64,000 nucleotides of DNA from Bacteroidales bacterium UBA1711 (GTDB taxonomy: Bacteria; Bacteroidota; Bacteroidia; Bacteroidales; P3), in NCBI GenBank assembly GCA_002317325.1, contig DCJB01000092.1, positions 1 to 64,000 on the forward strand, in the 5' to 3' direction. A program made the translations under genes and the position numbers. How positions within the stretch are numbered: position 1 is the stretch's first letter; the number at the start of each line of letters is the position of its first letter. Positions 40,578-48,736 of the stretch are shown one piece after another. The notes under the pieces are model-generated. The model worked only from the letters and a program-made list of their open reading frames with translations. It searched no databases and had not been told where the DNA came from.

Positions 40578-42422
40578 ATGGCAAACGAGAGAATAACCGA
40601 AGCGATAGTTAGAGACCACTTCAAAGAGGACGCGCTTTTCAAGTCGGTGAAGTGGGAGGAGCAGCGGTCGGGCAACAAGGTCATTTCAGAACTGCTGAAA
40701 GGCAGGAGCAAGGGAGGCGGCTCGGGGCGGGGCTGCCCCGAGTTCATCGTCTCGTTCCCCTTCAACACCAACTACCTGATAGTGGTGGAGTGCAAGGCAA
40801 AGGCCCACCAGCACGAGAGCGGAAGCAGAGACAAAGCCAAGGACTATGCCGTGGACGGCGTGCTGTGCTATGCCGAGGCGCTGAAGGAGGAGTACAGCGT
40901 GGTGGCCATAGCGGTGAGCGGACAGGACAAGGCCGAGCTGATGGTCTCGCACTTCTTCTGGAAGCGGGGGAGCGAGCAGTACTCCGAACTGGCCGACCGC
41001 AGACTGCTGGCCATCGACGACTACCTGCAGGTGTTTGAAGACCAGTTCTTCCTGTCGGACTTCTACACCCGCGACATCGCCATGAAGGCGCAGGAGCTCA
41101 ACGACGAGTTCCACTTCCGCTCCATCACCGAGGACAAGCGCTGCACCATGGTGAGCGGAATGCTGCTGGCCCTCATCAGCGACCAGTTCCGCGACGGGTA
41201 CCGCGCGCTGCCCACCGCCGAGGAACTGGGAGGGCAGGTGCTGGAGGCCATCGACGAGGTGATAGGGGCAGAGGGGGAGGTCGTGCAGAAGCGGGAGGCG
41301 CTGAAAAAGGAGTTCAGCACGCTGCTCAACGAACCGCTGTTCACCCATGCCACCGTCAACAACACCAAGACCCGCAAGACCGAGGACTCGCTCGAGGTGG
41401 CGAAGTACTTTATCGGCTACCTGCAGAAGAATGTCTTTCCGCTGGTGAAGCACTCCAACATCGGCTACGATATTTTGGGGCGCTTCTATGTGGAGTTTAT
41501 CCGCTATGCCCAAAGCCAGCAGAAGCAGGGGCTTGTGCTTACACCGCCCCATATCACCGAACTGTTCTGCGACCTTGCCGACCTGCGGCTGCACGACGTG
41601 GTGTATGACCCCTGCTGCGGAACCGGGGGGTTCTTGGTGTCGGCAATGCAGCGGCTCTTCGCGCTGGCCGGCAACGACATCGCCCAACGCCAGCACATAA
41701 AGAGAGACCAGATATGCGGTGTGGAAATGAGGCCTTCGATGTATGCCTACGCCTGCTCGAATATGCGGTTCAGAGGCGACGGCAAGTCACACATCTACAA
41801 CGGCGACTGCTTCCAGCACGAGACCCTCGTCCGAGACACCCACCATCCCACCGTGGCGCTCCTCAACCCGCCCTACGACGTGGGCTGCGCGGGGCAGCTG
41901 CGGTTCGTGGAACACGCCCTGAACACGCTCAACCCCCAGTCGGACGGCCGCGTGGTGGCGGTGGTCCAGATGAGCTGCGCCATCAGAGACGAGAGGGAGC
42001 TGAAGGCCGCGAAAAGCCGGCTGCTGGCCCGCCACCACCTGAAGGCGGTGCTGAGTATGCCCGACGACCTATTCTATCCCGTGGGAGTGGTCACGTGCAT
42101 CATGGTGTTCGAGGCCAACAAGCCCAACGCCGGCAGGAAGACGTGGTTCGGATACTTCAAAGACGACGGCTTCGAGAAGCGCAAGCACCTCGGACGGATA
42201 GACGCGCGCGACCGATATTCGGCCATCAGGGAGCGGTGGCTGTCGGCCTACAGAAACTTGGACGAGGTGCCGGGACTCTCGGTGCGGAAGGAGGTGGCGG
42301 CCGACGACGAATGGTGCGCCGAGGCCTACATGGAGACCGACTACAGCACGCTGTGCGACGAGGACTTTGTATGCAAAATGCGCGACTACGCCGCCTTCCT
42401 GATTCAAAACGAAAACCTGTAG
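40578..42422 (+). CDS. BcgI-like fused restriction nuclease and N6-adenine methyltransferase
   Basis: The product is 614 residues. The N-terminal domain (1-130) has a PD-(D/E)XK pattern: PE (54-55, GCPEFIVSF) and E71-C-K73 (VVECKAK). A helical linker (about 150-310) precedes an amino-methyltransferase with motif I DPCCGTGGF (344-352) and motif IV NPPYD (430-434), the gamma-class order of type I HsdM and BcgI. This fusion of nuclease and methylase, followed by a separate specificity gene, is the BcgI arrangement (type IIB/IIG, cutting on one or both sides of a bipartite site). The specificity gene starts 4 bases after the stop. GC content matches the neighbourhood. Confidence 0.9.
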   Translation: MANERITEAIVRDHFKEDALFKSVKWEEQRSGNKVISELLKGRSKGGGSGRGCPEFIVSFPFNTNYLIVVECKAKAHQHESGSRDKAKDYAVDGVLCYAEALKEEYSVVAIAVSGQDKAELMVSHFFWKRGSEQYSELADRRLLAIDDYLQVFEDQFFLSDFYTRDIAMKAQELNDEFHFRSITEDKRCTMVSGMLLALISDQFRDGYRALPTAEELGGQVLEAIDEVIGAEGEVVQKREALKKEFSTLLNEPLFTHATVNNTKTRKTEDSLEVAKYFIGYLQKNVFPLVKHSNIGYDILGRFYVEFIRYAQSQQKQGLVLTPPHITELFCDLADLRLHDVVYDPCCGTGGFLVSAMQRLFALAGNDIAQRQHIKRDQICGVEMRPSMYAYACSNMRFRGDGKSHIYNGDCFQHETLVRDTHHPTVALLNPPYDVGCAGQLRFVEHALNTLNPQSDGRVVAVVQMSCAIRDERELKAAKSRLLARHHLKAVLSMPDDLFYPVGVVTCIMVFEANKPNAGRKTWFGYFKDDGFEKRKHLGRIDARDRYSAIRERWLSAYRNLDEVPGLSVRKEVAADDEWCAEAYMETDYSTLCDEDFVCKMRDYAAFLIQNENL

Positions 42423-42425
42423 CCC

Positions 42426-43472
42426 ATGGAAACCCAGGACTGGAAGTGGTTCACGATTGGAAGCCTGTTTTCGGTGGAACTGTCGAAGGGGGAGATAAAA
42501 GCCGACAACATCGAAAGTGGAACCGTTCCGCTTGTCTCGTCGGGAGGGACAAACAACGGCATTGTGTGCTATGTGGATGAAAAGGGCGACGGGAGAGCGG
42601 AACTATTTGACGGCAACAAATTGACAGTGGATATGTTCGGACACTGCTTCTATCATGCAACGCCCTTCTATTCGGTCAGCCACGGTCGGGTGAACGTGCT
42701 CACGTCAGCAAGGCTCAACCGCGACAACGGACTTTTTGTGGCCGCAATAATCGAGCGCGAAATATACCGCTACTCCTACGGAAGGGCCGTCTATAGTGCA
42801 ACGCTATCCAACGCAACCATCAAACTCCCAGCCAAAAAGAATGGAAACGGAGAGTTTGAGCCCGACTGGCAGTGGATGGAAGACTACATGAGGGGGACGA
42901 TTGTGCCCAAGCTGCCGCAGAAAGCCAGGGAAGTGTTTCTTCACCAATTCAGCAGCGAGCCCGTATCGGACAACCGGCTGACCTTGGACGTTGCCGGCTG
43001 GCAGCAGTTCAAGTATGAAGAACTCTTCGACATCAAGAAAGGGAAACGGCTCACGAAGGCCGACATGGAGGAGGGCGACATACCGTTTGTCGGGGCGACA
43101 GACTCCAACAACGGCATCACGGCCCGCATTGCCAACTGCGAGCACCTGCACCCCGCCAACACCATTTCGGTCTCCTACAACGGCTCCATTGCCGAAGCCT
43201 ACTACCAAGCCAAGAGTTTTTGGGCGTCCGACGACGTGAACGTCCTCTATCCGAAATTTGCCCTGAACGAGTACATCGCCCTGTTCCTCACAACGATAAT
43301 CAACAAGGAGAAGTATCGATTCAACTACGGGCGGAAGTGGGACAAAGAGCTGATGAAGAACACCACCATCAAGCTCCCAGCCAAGAGAAGCGCCGCCGGC
43401 AAGCTGGAGCCCGACTGGCAGTGGATGGAAAACTACATCAAAGGGCTGCCCTTCTCGGGCTGCCTACGATAA
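42426..43472 (+). CDS. BcgI-like specificity subunit with two target-recognition domains
   Basis: The product is 348 residues built as two pseudo-repeats. Each half begins with a W/F-rich block (WKWFTIGSLFSVELSKG at 6; WQQFKYEELFDIKKGKR at 192) and ends with the same signature: IKLPAK (132-137 and 315-320) followed by EPDWQWME(D/N)Y (145-154 and 328-337). Each half is a target-recognition domain reading one half of a bipartite DNA site, and the conserved helices set the spacing. It directs the fused nuclease-methylase encoded 4 bases upstream. The site itself cannot be predicted. Confidence 0.9.
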   Translation: METQDWKWFTIGSLFSVELSKGEIKADNIESGTVPLVSSGGTNNGIVCYVDEKGDGRAELFDGNKLTVDMFGHCFYHATPFYSVSHGRVNVLTSARLNRDNGLFVAAIIEREIYRYSYGRAVYSATLSNATIKLPAKKNGNGEFEPDWQWMEDYMRGTIVPKLPQKAREVFLHQFSSEPVSDNRLTLDVAGWQQFKYEELFDIKKGKRLTKADMEEGDIPFVGATDSNNGITARIANCEHLHPANTISVSYNGSIAEAYYQAKSFWASDDVNVLYPKFALNEYIALFLTTIINKEKYRFNYGRKWDKELMKNTTIKLPAKRSAAGKLEPDWQWMENYIKGLPFSGCLR

Positions 43473-43955
43473 GCCGACACACCGAAACACCCGGAACGAA
43501 CCGTTCCACTGGACAGTCGCACCACTCGCTGCACGTGAGCGGGCGGGGGGTTAGTGCGAGGATTTCGGATTGGGGGACGGGGCGGAAAGAGTTTCGGAAT
43601 TGGGGGGAGGGCTTGCAGATGTCGGTTATTATTGCTGACTTTGCAGGGTGATTGAAATAGTTTGAGGAAATGTATAATCTGCTGACCTATAATTTATAGA
43701 CTTCAAGAATACTGTCGCCGAGCGACTTGATTCGGCACAGCAGCGACATCTGGGCCCAAGCCTTACGGCAGCGAAAAAAGAGACAGCACTTTGTATGCGA
43801 ATAGTTGTGCCGCGAGTATTGAGAACAGACGCACAAAGATACACATATTCTCTGAAACTCAGAAGCTTTTTTGCTCGCTGCCGCAAGAGGAGGGAGGGCG
43901 GACGGACGTGGACGCTATGCGGGACTGTGTCCGCGGGGTCGGAATGATTATTTTT

Positions 43956-43986
43956 TTTGCCAATCAGAAAAATAGTTGTAATTTTG
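43956..43986 (+). promoter_or_regulatory. rplM operon promoter (-33 and -7)
   Basis: TTTG (43956-43959), 19-base spacer, then TAATTTTG (43979-43986): textbook Bacteroidetes promoter spacing. Confidence 0.75.
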
Positions 43987-43992
43987 CAATTT

Positions 43993-44180
43993 GTAACATA
44001 GTGCGGAGAAGCCTTGTATTTTGCCCGTTCAGGATTATCCGCCAATATGTTAAAGAGGTGCGGTGTGCTGCGCCTGAGAGACTGAAACTCCCGATTTCGG
44101 TTATCCGTCGCCGAGAAAAGGACGCATAGACTCCCAAAGCACACAAAAAAAAGACAAAAAACATCATCGTTAAATAAAAA
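43993..44180 (+). promoter_or_regulatory. Candidate structured leader of the rplM operon
   Basis: TAACATA (43994-44000) pairs with TATGTTA (44046-44052) and is stacked on GCGG (44003-44006) / CCGC (44039-44042). AGGTGCG pairs with TGCGCCT (about 44056-44075, two wobbles), and CCGATTTCGG (44091-44100) is a small hairpin. Such leaders often bind an encoded ribosomal protein; that function is inferred. Confidence 0.4.
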
Positions 44181-44636
44181 ATGGATCAGTTAAGTTACAA
44201 AACCATCTCCGCCAACAAGAACACCGTCACCAAAGAGTGGCTTCTTGTTGATGCCGAGAACCAGACCGTAGGCCGCTTGGCGACCCGCGTGGCCAACATC
44301 CTGCGCGGCAAGACCAAGCCCTGCTTCACCCCGCACGCCGACTGCGGCGACAACGTCATCATCATCAATGCCGAGAAAGTGGTCTTCACCGGCAAAAAGA
44401 TGACCGACAAAATCTACCAGCGCTACACCGGCTATCCCGGCGGCCAGCGCGAGACCACTCCCGCCAAGGTGCTTGCCACCCATCCCGAGCGCGTGCTTGA
44501 ACACGCCATCCGCGGAATGCTTCCAAAGAACCGTCTCGGCGACGCCCTCTACCGCAACCTCTATGTGTATGCCGGCAGCGAGCATCCCCATCAGGGTCAG
44601 AACCCCAAAGCCATCAACATTAACGACGTCAGATAA
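44181..44636 (+). CDS. rplM: 50S ribosomal protein L13
   Basis: The product is 151 residues, with conserved blocks WLLVDAENQTVGRLATRVANILRGK (20-44), GDNVIIINAEKVVFTGKKMTDK and GMLPKNRLGDALYRNLYVYAGSEHPHQGQ near the C-terminus. It binds 23S rRNA early in large-subunit assembly. It is first in the rplM-rpsI-rpsB-tsf series, eight bases before rpsI. Confidence 0.98.
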   Translation: MDQLSYKTISANKNTVTKEWLLVDAENQTVGRLATRVANILRGKTKPCFTPHADCGDNVIIINAEKVVFTGKKMTDKIYQRYTGYPGGQRETTPAKVLATHPERVLEHAIRGMLPKNRLGDALYRNLYVYAGSEHPHQGQNPKAININDVR

Positions 44637-44644
44637 TCATCAAA

Positions 44645-45031
44645 ATGGAAGTAATCAACACTATCGGTAGAAGAAAATGCTCAGTCGCCCGCGTCTATAT
44701 GACCCCCGGCACTGGCAATATCGTTGTCAACAACAGAGACTACAAGGACTATTTCCCCACCGGCCCGCTGCAGTTCATCGTCAACCAGGCCCTCATGGTG
44801 GCTGGCGCTGAAGGCAAGTGGGACATCAAAGCCAACCTCGACGGCGGCGGAATCACCGGCCAGGCCCAGGCCCTGCGCATGGCCATCGCCCGCGCCCTGT
44901 GCGAGAACAACATCGAAGACCGCCCCGCCCTGAAAAAGGAAGGCTTCCTCATGCGCGACCCCCGCATGGTCGAGCGCAAGAAACCCGGCCAGCCCAAAGC
45001 CCGCAAGCGCTTCCAGTTCAGCAAGCGTTAA
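44645..45031 (+). CDS. rpsI: 30S ribosomal protein S9
   Basis: The product is 128 residues. It begins MEVINTIGRRKCSVARVYM and ends with the family tail GQPKARKRFQFSKR, whose terminal Lys-Arg reaches the P-site tRNA. GGGITGQAQALRMAIARAL (about 66-84) is the central conserved block. It is paired with rplM as in almost all bacteria. Confidence 0.98.
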   Translation: MEVINTIGRRKCSVARVYMTPGTGNIVVNNRDYKDYFPTGPLQFIVNQALMVAGAEGKWDIKANLDGGGITGQAQALRMAIARALCENNIEDRPALKKEGFLMRDPRMVERKKPGQPKARKRFQFSKR

Positions 45032-45033
45032 TG

Positions 45034-45139
45034 GCCGATTGAAGTTTAGGATCCAAATCGGCGAGACGCTCCGTCTGGTTGCCAGTTCGGCAGCAGGGCT
45101 GCCGAAAAACCAGGCCCTACAATGGACTACTCTCCGATT
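45034..45139 (+). promoter_or_regulatory. Candidate leader or switch between rpsI and rpsB
   Basis: GCCGATT (45034-45040) pairs with AATCGGC (45056-45062). AGACG/CGTCT form a small hairpin (45064-45076). CTGGTT (45076-45081) and AACCAG (45108-45113) enclose the perfect stem TTCGGCAGC/GCTGCCGAA (45086-45094/45098-45106). AATCGG at 45056-45061 can alternatively pair with CCGATT at 45134-45139. S2 control of rpsB is known in other bacteria; the link here is inferred. Confidence 0.5.
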
Positions 45140-45180
45140 GGCTCAAAGTTAAGGAACGTAAACAATACAAAAGAATCACA

Positions 45181-46023
45181 ATGACTGATTTAAAATTTGA
45201 AGAATTACTCGAAGCCGGTTGTCACTTCGGACACCTCAAGAGAAAGTGGAATCCCAAAATGGCTCCCTATATCTTTAAGGAGCACAACGGCATACACGTC
45301 ATCGACCTCCAAAAGACTATCGCCAAGGCCGACGAGGCCGCTGTGGCCATGAAGCAGATTGCCAAAAGCGGCAAGAAAATCCTGTTCGTCGCCACGAAGA
45401 AGCAGGCCAAAGACGTGGTGGCCGAAATGGCCAAGAGCGTGGATATGCCCTTCGTAACCGAGCGCTGGCCCGGCGGTATGCTCACCAACTTCACCACTAT
45501 CCGCAAGGCCGTGAAGAAGATGAACAGCCTCGACCAGCTGATGCACGACAAGGACTTCAACAACATCAGCAAACGCGAGCGTCTGCAGGTGCAGCGCGAG
45601 CGTGCCAAACTGGACAAGAACCTCGGTTCCATCGCCGACCTCACCCGTCTGCCCAGCGCCCTGTTCGTCATCGACATCAACAAAGAGCACATTGCCGTTG
45701 CCGAAGCACGCCGCCTCAATATCCCCACTTTCGCACTGGTGGACACCAACTGCAACCCCGACCTTATCGATTTCCCCATTCCCGCTAACGATGATGCTTC
45801 CAAGTCGATTGCCGCCATCCTGAAACACATGGTGGAGGCCGTACAGGAAGGTCTTAACGAGCGAATGCTCGATAAAGACGCCCAACCTGAGGAAGAGGAA
45901 GAGATGAGAGAAGAGGCTCCCGTTGAGAGGAAGACCCGCCCCCGCAGAGCCAGAAGCGAAGCCCCGAAGGCAGAGGCTCCGAAGGCAGAGGCTCCCGCGG
46001 CCGAAGAGGCCAAGGCCGAATAA
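45181..46023 (+). CDS. rpsB: 30S ribosomal protein S2
   Basis: The product is 280 residues from ATG 45181 (MTDLKFEELLEAGCHFGHLKRKWNPKM). Conserved blocks are HVIDLQKT, ERWPGGMLTNF and LPSALFVIDINKEHIAVAEA. After about residue 225 comes a low-complexity tail: an acidic stretch (QPEEEEEM), a basic one (KTRPRRARSE) and three APKAEA-type repeats, a common extension in Bacteroidetes. It lies 149 bases after rpsI with a structured spacer between. The frame extends upstream to 45079 across that spacer but is not needed. Confidence 0.97.
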   Translation: MTDLKFEELLEAGCHFGHLKRKWNPKMAPYIFKEHNGIHVIDLQKTIAKADEAAVAMKQIAKSGKKILFVATKKQAKDVVAEMAKSVDMPFVTERWPGGMLTNFTTIRKAVKKMNSLDQLMHDKDFNNISKRERLQVQRERAKLDKNLGSIADLTRLPSALFVIDINKEHIAVAEARRLNIPTFALVDTNCNPDLIDFPIPANDDASKSIAAILKHMVEAVQEGLNERMLDKDAQPEEEEEMREEAPVERKTRPRRARSEAPKAEAPKAEAPAAEEAKAE

Positions 46024-46054
46024 CAACCACAAACCCATCAAAGAATCATTCATT

Positions 46055-47044
46055 ATGGCAAATATCACAGCAAAACAGGTAAACGAGCTGCGCCAGCTTA
46101 CGGGCGTGGGCATGATGGACTGCAAGAAGGCTCTCGTGGAATGCGACGGCGACTTTGAGAAGGCTATCGACTTCCTCCGCCAGAAAGGTCAGAAAATGGC
46201 CGCCAAACGCGCTGACCGCGACGCCAACGAAGGCGTGGTCCTCGCCAAGAGCACGGGCAGCTACGGCGCCGTCATCATGGTGAGCTGCGAGACCGACTTC
46301 GTGGCCACCAACGCCGACTTCGTGGCTTTCGCCAACTCCATTATCGACAATGCCATGTCCAAGCACCTCACCTCCAAAGAGCAGGTGTTGGACATGGAGA
46401 TTGAAGGCCGCAAAGTGAGCGACCTCCTCACCGACCAGATTGCCAAGATTGGCGAGAAAATCGAACTCGCCCACTTCGAGGTGATGGAGTCCGCCGCCGT
46501 CTATGCCTACATCCATCCGGGCAACCGCATGGCCTCGGTGGTGGGCATGAGCAAGGCCGGTTTCGACGAGGCCGGACACAACATCGCCATGCAGGTGGTG
46601 GCAATGCGTCCCGTGGCCCTCGATGCCGCCAGCGTGCCACAGGAGGTGAAGGACAAGGAACTGGCCGTCGCTGTGGAGAAGACCAAGGAAGAGCTCATCG
46701 GCAAGGCCGTTGACGCCGCCCTCAAAAAGGCCGGCATCAACCCCGCCCACGTCGATAGCGAAGACCACATGGCCTCCAACATGGGCAAAGGCTGGATTAC
46801 GGAAGAGCAGGTCGAACTGGCCAAGAAAATCAAGGTCGAAGAGGCCGAGAAAAAGGCTGCCGCCCTCAACCCCGCCCAGATTCAGCAGATTGCCAACGGT
46901 CGTTTGAACAAGTACTTCAAGGAGAACACCCTTGTGGAGCAGGAGTACATCATGGAGAGCAAGATGACTGTCCGCCAGTTCATCGAAAGCACCGACAAAG
47001 AACTCACCTGCACCGGCTTCAAGCGCCTCGAGCTCGGCGCATAA
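46055..47044 (+). CDS. tsf: Elongation factor Ts
   Basis: The 329-residue nucleotide exchange factor for EF-Tu has an N-terminal UBA-like domain ITAKQVNELRQLTGVGMMDCKKAL (4-27) and the core GAVIMVSCETDFVATNADF (70-88; TDFV is the EF-Tu contact). The longer length (about 330 rather than 280) is usual in Bacteroidetes. It is 31 bases downstream of rpsB and is followed by a strong terminator. Confidence 0.98.
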   Translation: MANITAKQVNELRQLTGVGMMDCKKALVECDGDFEKAIDFLRQKGQKMAAKRADRDANEGVVLAKSTGSYGAVIMVSCETDFVATNADFVAFANSIIDNAMSKHLTSKEQVLDMEIEGRKVSDLLTDQIAKIGEKIELAHFEVMESAAVYAYIHPGNRMASVVGMSKAGFDEAGHNIAMQVVAMRPVALDAASVPQEVKDKELAVAVEKTKEELIGKAVDAALKKAGINPAHVDSEDHMASNMGKGWITEEQVELAKKIKVEEAEKKAAALNPAQIQQIANGRLNKYFKENTLVEQEYIMESKMTVRQFIESTDKELTCTGFKRLELGA

Positions 47045-47075
47045 CAAGCCCTATTCTCACACGAACATGATTGGG

Positions 47076-47110
47076 GAGCGGACGTGGAATGCCACATCCG
47101 CTCTCTTTTT
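47076..47110 (+). terminator. Terminator after tsf
   Basis: GAGCGGA-C-GTGG (47076-47087) pairs with CCAC-A-TCCGCTC (47092-47103), one mismatch, loop AATG, followed by TCTTTTT. Confidence 0.85.
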
Positions 47111-47143
47111 GCAATAATTCAGCCACACAACCGTTATCCGACT

Positions 47144-47803
47144 ATGTCAAAGAAGAAGAAGAAATACTACGTTGTTTGGAGGGGGAACACCCCTGGTATT
47201 TATAATTCGTGGGAGGAGTGCCAACGGCAGGTCGTCGGGGTGGCGGGTGCGCAGTATAAGTCATTCGAGAGCAAAGAGGCCGCCGAGCGAGCATTCCTCC
47301 GCCCCTACGACGAGGTGAAGGGAACGAAGACCGCCTCCGACAAGATGGTGGGGGTAGATGAACTGGGAATGACAGTGGTCCGAAAAGGCGAGGTGGAGGG
47401 ACCTGTGATTGACAGCTTAGCCGTGGATGCCGCCTGCAGCGGCAACCCGGGAGTAATGGAATACCAAGGCGTATATGTGGCCTCCCGGGAAAGGGTGTTC
47501 CACTTCAAAACGCCTGTCGGGACGAACAATATTGGAGAGTTCCTCGGCATAGTACACGGACTTGCCTACCTGAAAAAGCACAACCTCAAGCAGGTACTCT
47601 ACAGCGACTCGGTCAATGCCATCAACTGGGTGAGGCGGAAAGAGTGCCGAACCAAGCTGCCCCTCACCTCCAAAACCGCAGAGTTGTGGGACTATATCCG
47701 GCGGGCAGAACACTGGCTAGAGACCAACACCTACACCACCGAGATTAGGAAATGGGACACTGAGCACTGGGGTGAGATTCCCGCCGACTTCGGACGCAAA
47801 TGA
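47144..47803 (+). CDS. rnhA: Ribonuclease H with N-terminal hybrid-binding domain
   Basis: The product is 219 residues from ATG 47144. Residues 8-52 (YYVVWRGNTPGIYNSWEECQ and following, GAQYKSFESKEAAERAF) are the viroplasmin-like domain that binds RNA-DNA hybrids. The catalytic domain starts near 90, with Asp95 (LAVDAACSGNPG), Glu132 (GEFLGI) and Asp155 (LYSDSVNAI) as the metal-binding carboxylates. It removes RNA from RNA-DNA hybrids. Its stop overlaps the prmC start (ATGA at 47800), so the two are coupled. Confidence 0.93.
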   Translation: MSKKKKKYYVVWRGNTPGIYNSWEECQRQVVGVAGAQYKSFESKEAAERAFLRPYDEVKGTKTASDKMVGVDELGMTVVRKGEVEGPVIDSLAVDAACSGNPGVMEYQGVYVASRERVFHFKTPVGTNNIGEFLGIVHGLAYLKKHNLKQVLYSDSVNAINWVRRKECRTKLPLTSKTAELWDYIRRAEHWLETNTYTTEIRKWDTEHWGEIPADFGRK

Positions 47804-48708
47804 ACACCCGCGACTTCCATATCCCCTCCAATCGGGTGAGAGACATCGAGCGGTATATCCTCAACGAACTCTGCGGACACTATCCCGAGGGCGAACTGCA
47901 TGTGTTCTCGGATATGCTCTTCGAGGCCTTCCTCGGCTGGGACAAGGCCAGACTGCTGCTCAACCGCGACCAAACCATCAACCAAAGCGACCTGCTCCGC
48001 TTCCACTGGGCGGTGGAAGACCTCAAGAAGCACCGACCCATCCAGCACATCATCGGCTACACCGATTTCTGCGGCTGCCGCATTGCGGTGAGTCCCGACG
48101 TGCTGATTCCCCGGCCCGAGACCGAAGAGATTGTGAACGACCTCGTCGCCACAATACAAAAAAAAGAACACGTTGCAACCCGATACGCCCACCCGCCGTC
48201 AATCATCGACCTCTGCACCGGCAGCGGCTGCATAGCCATTGCCTTAGCGAAGTACTTACCCGAAGCCGATGTGGAGGCGGCAGACGTGTCCGATAAGGCG
48301 CTCTCGATTGCTCAACGCAATGCGGAAGACAATGGCGTGAATGTCGTCTTTCACCGCTGCGACTTGCTGACTGATGAGTTTCCGACTGCCAACAAGCAAT
48401 ACGGTCTCATCATCAGCAATCCTCCATACGTCATGGAGAAAGAGCGAGGCTATATGCAGCCCAATGTACTGGATTATGAGCCATCGCTTGCCCTCTTTGT
48501 CCCCGACGACGACCCCCTCCTCTTCTACCGTGCCATAGCCGCATTTGCCGAGAGCCGACTCTCGACCGATGGTCTGCTGGCTGTAGAGGTCAACGAAAGC
48601 CTCGCAACCGAGACCTCCCTCCTACTCCAAGCCCACCACCTAACCACAGAGATACACAGCGACTTTCGGGGCAAAGCCCGCAGCGTCACCGCCACCCGCC
48701 GCCACTGA
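47800..48708 (+). CDS. prmC: Release factor glutamine methyltransferase
   Basis: The product is 302 residues. The N-terminal helical bundle contacts the release factor (to about 95); PRPETEEIV (105-113) is a conserved linker. The SAM site is DLCTGSGCIAIAL (137-149), and NPPY (207-210) holds the glutamine side chain. It N5-methylates the GGQ glutamine of RF1/RF2; the RF1 gene is at 12957-14027. The insert QKKEHVATRYAHPP (120-133) is longer than in E. coli PrmC. Confidence 0.95.
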   Translation: MNTRDFHIPSNRVRDIERYILNELCGHYPEGELHVFSDMLFEAFLGWDKARLLLNRDQTINQSDLLRFHWAVEDLKKHRPIQHIIGYTDFCGCRIAVSPDVLIPRPETEEIVNDLVATIQKKEHVATRYAHPPSIIDLCTGSGCIAIALAKYLPEADVEAADVSDKALSIAQRNAEDNGVNVVFHRCDLLTDEFPTANKQYGLIISNPPYVMEKERGYMQPNVLDYEPSLALFVPDDDPLLFYRAIAAFAESRLSTDGLLAVEVNESLATETSLLLQAHHLTTEIHSDFRGKARSVTATRRH

Positions 48709-48736
48709 CGACAAGCTGCCAAAGAAAAGTTTGAGG

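Larger units (their letters stand above)
43473..44180. other. Long spacer: G-rich segment, then rplM promoter and leader
   Basis: 43541-43612 is G-rich with several runs of four to six G. 43620-43950 has no feature that I can support; its open frames are short and biased. The rplM promoter (43956-43986) and a leader of about 190 bases (43993-44180) fill the rest. Confidence 0.5.

Noticed and set aside
43791..44129. 112-codon open frame before rplM
   Set aside because: It spans the rplM promoter and leader, has poor codon character and no recognisable motif.
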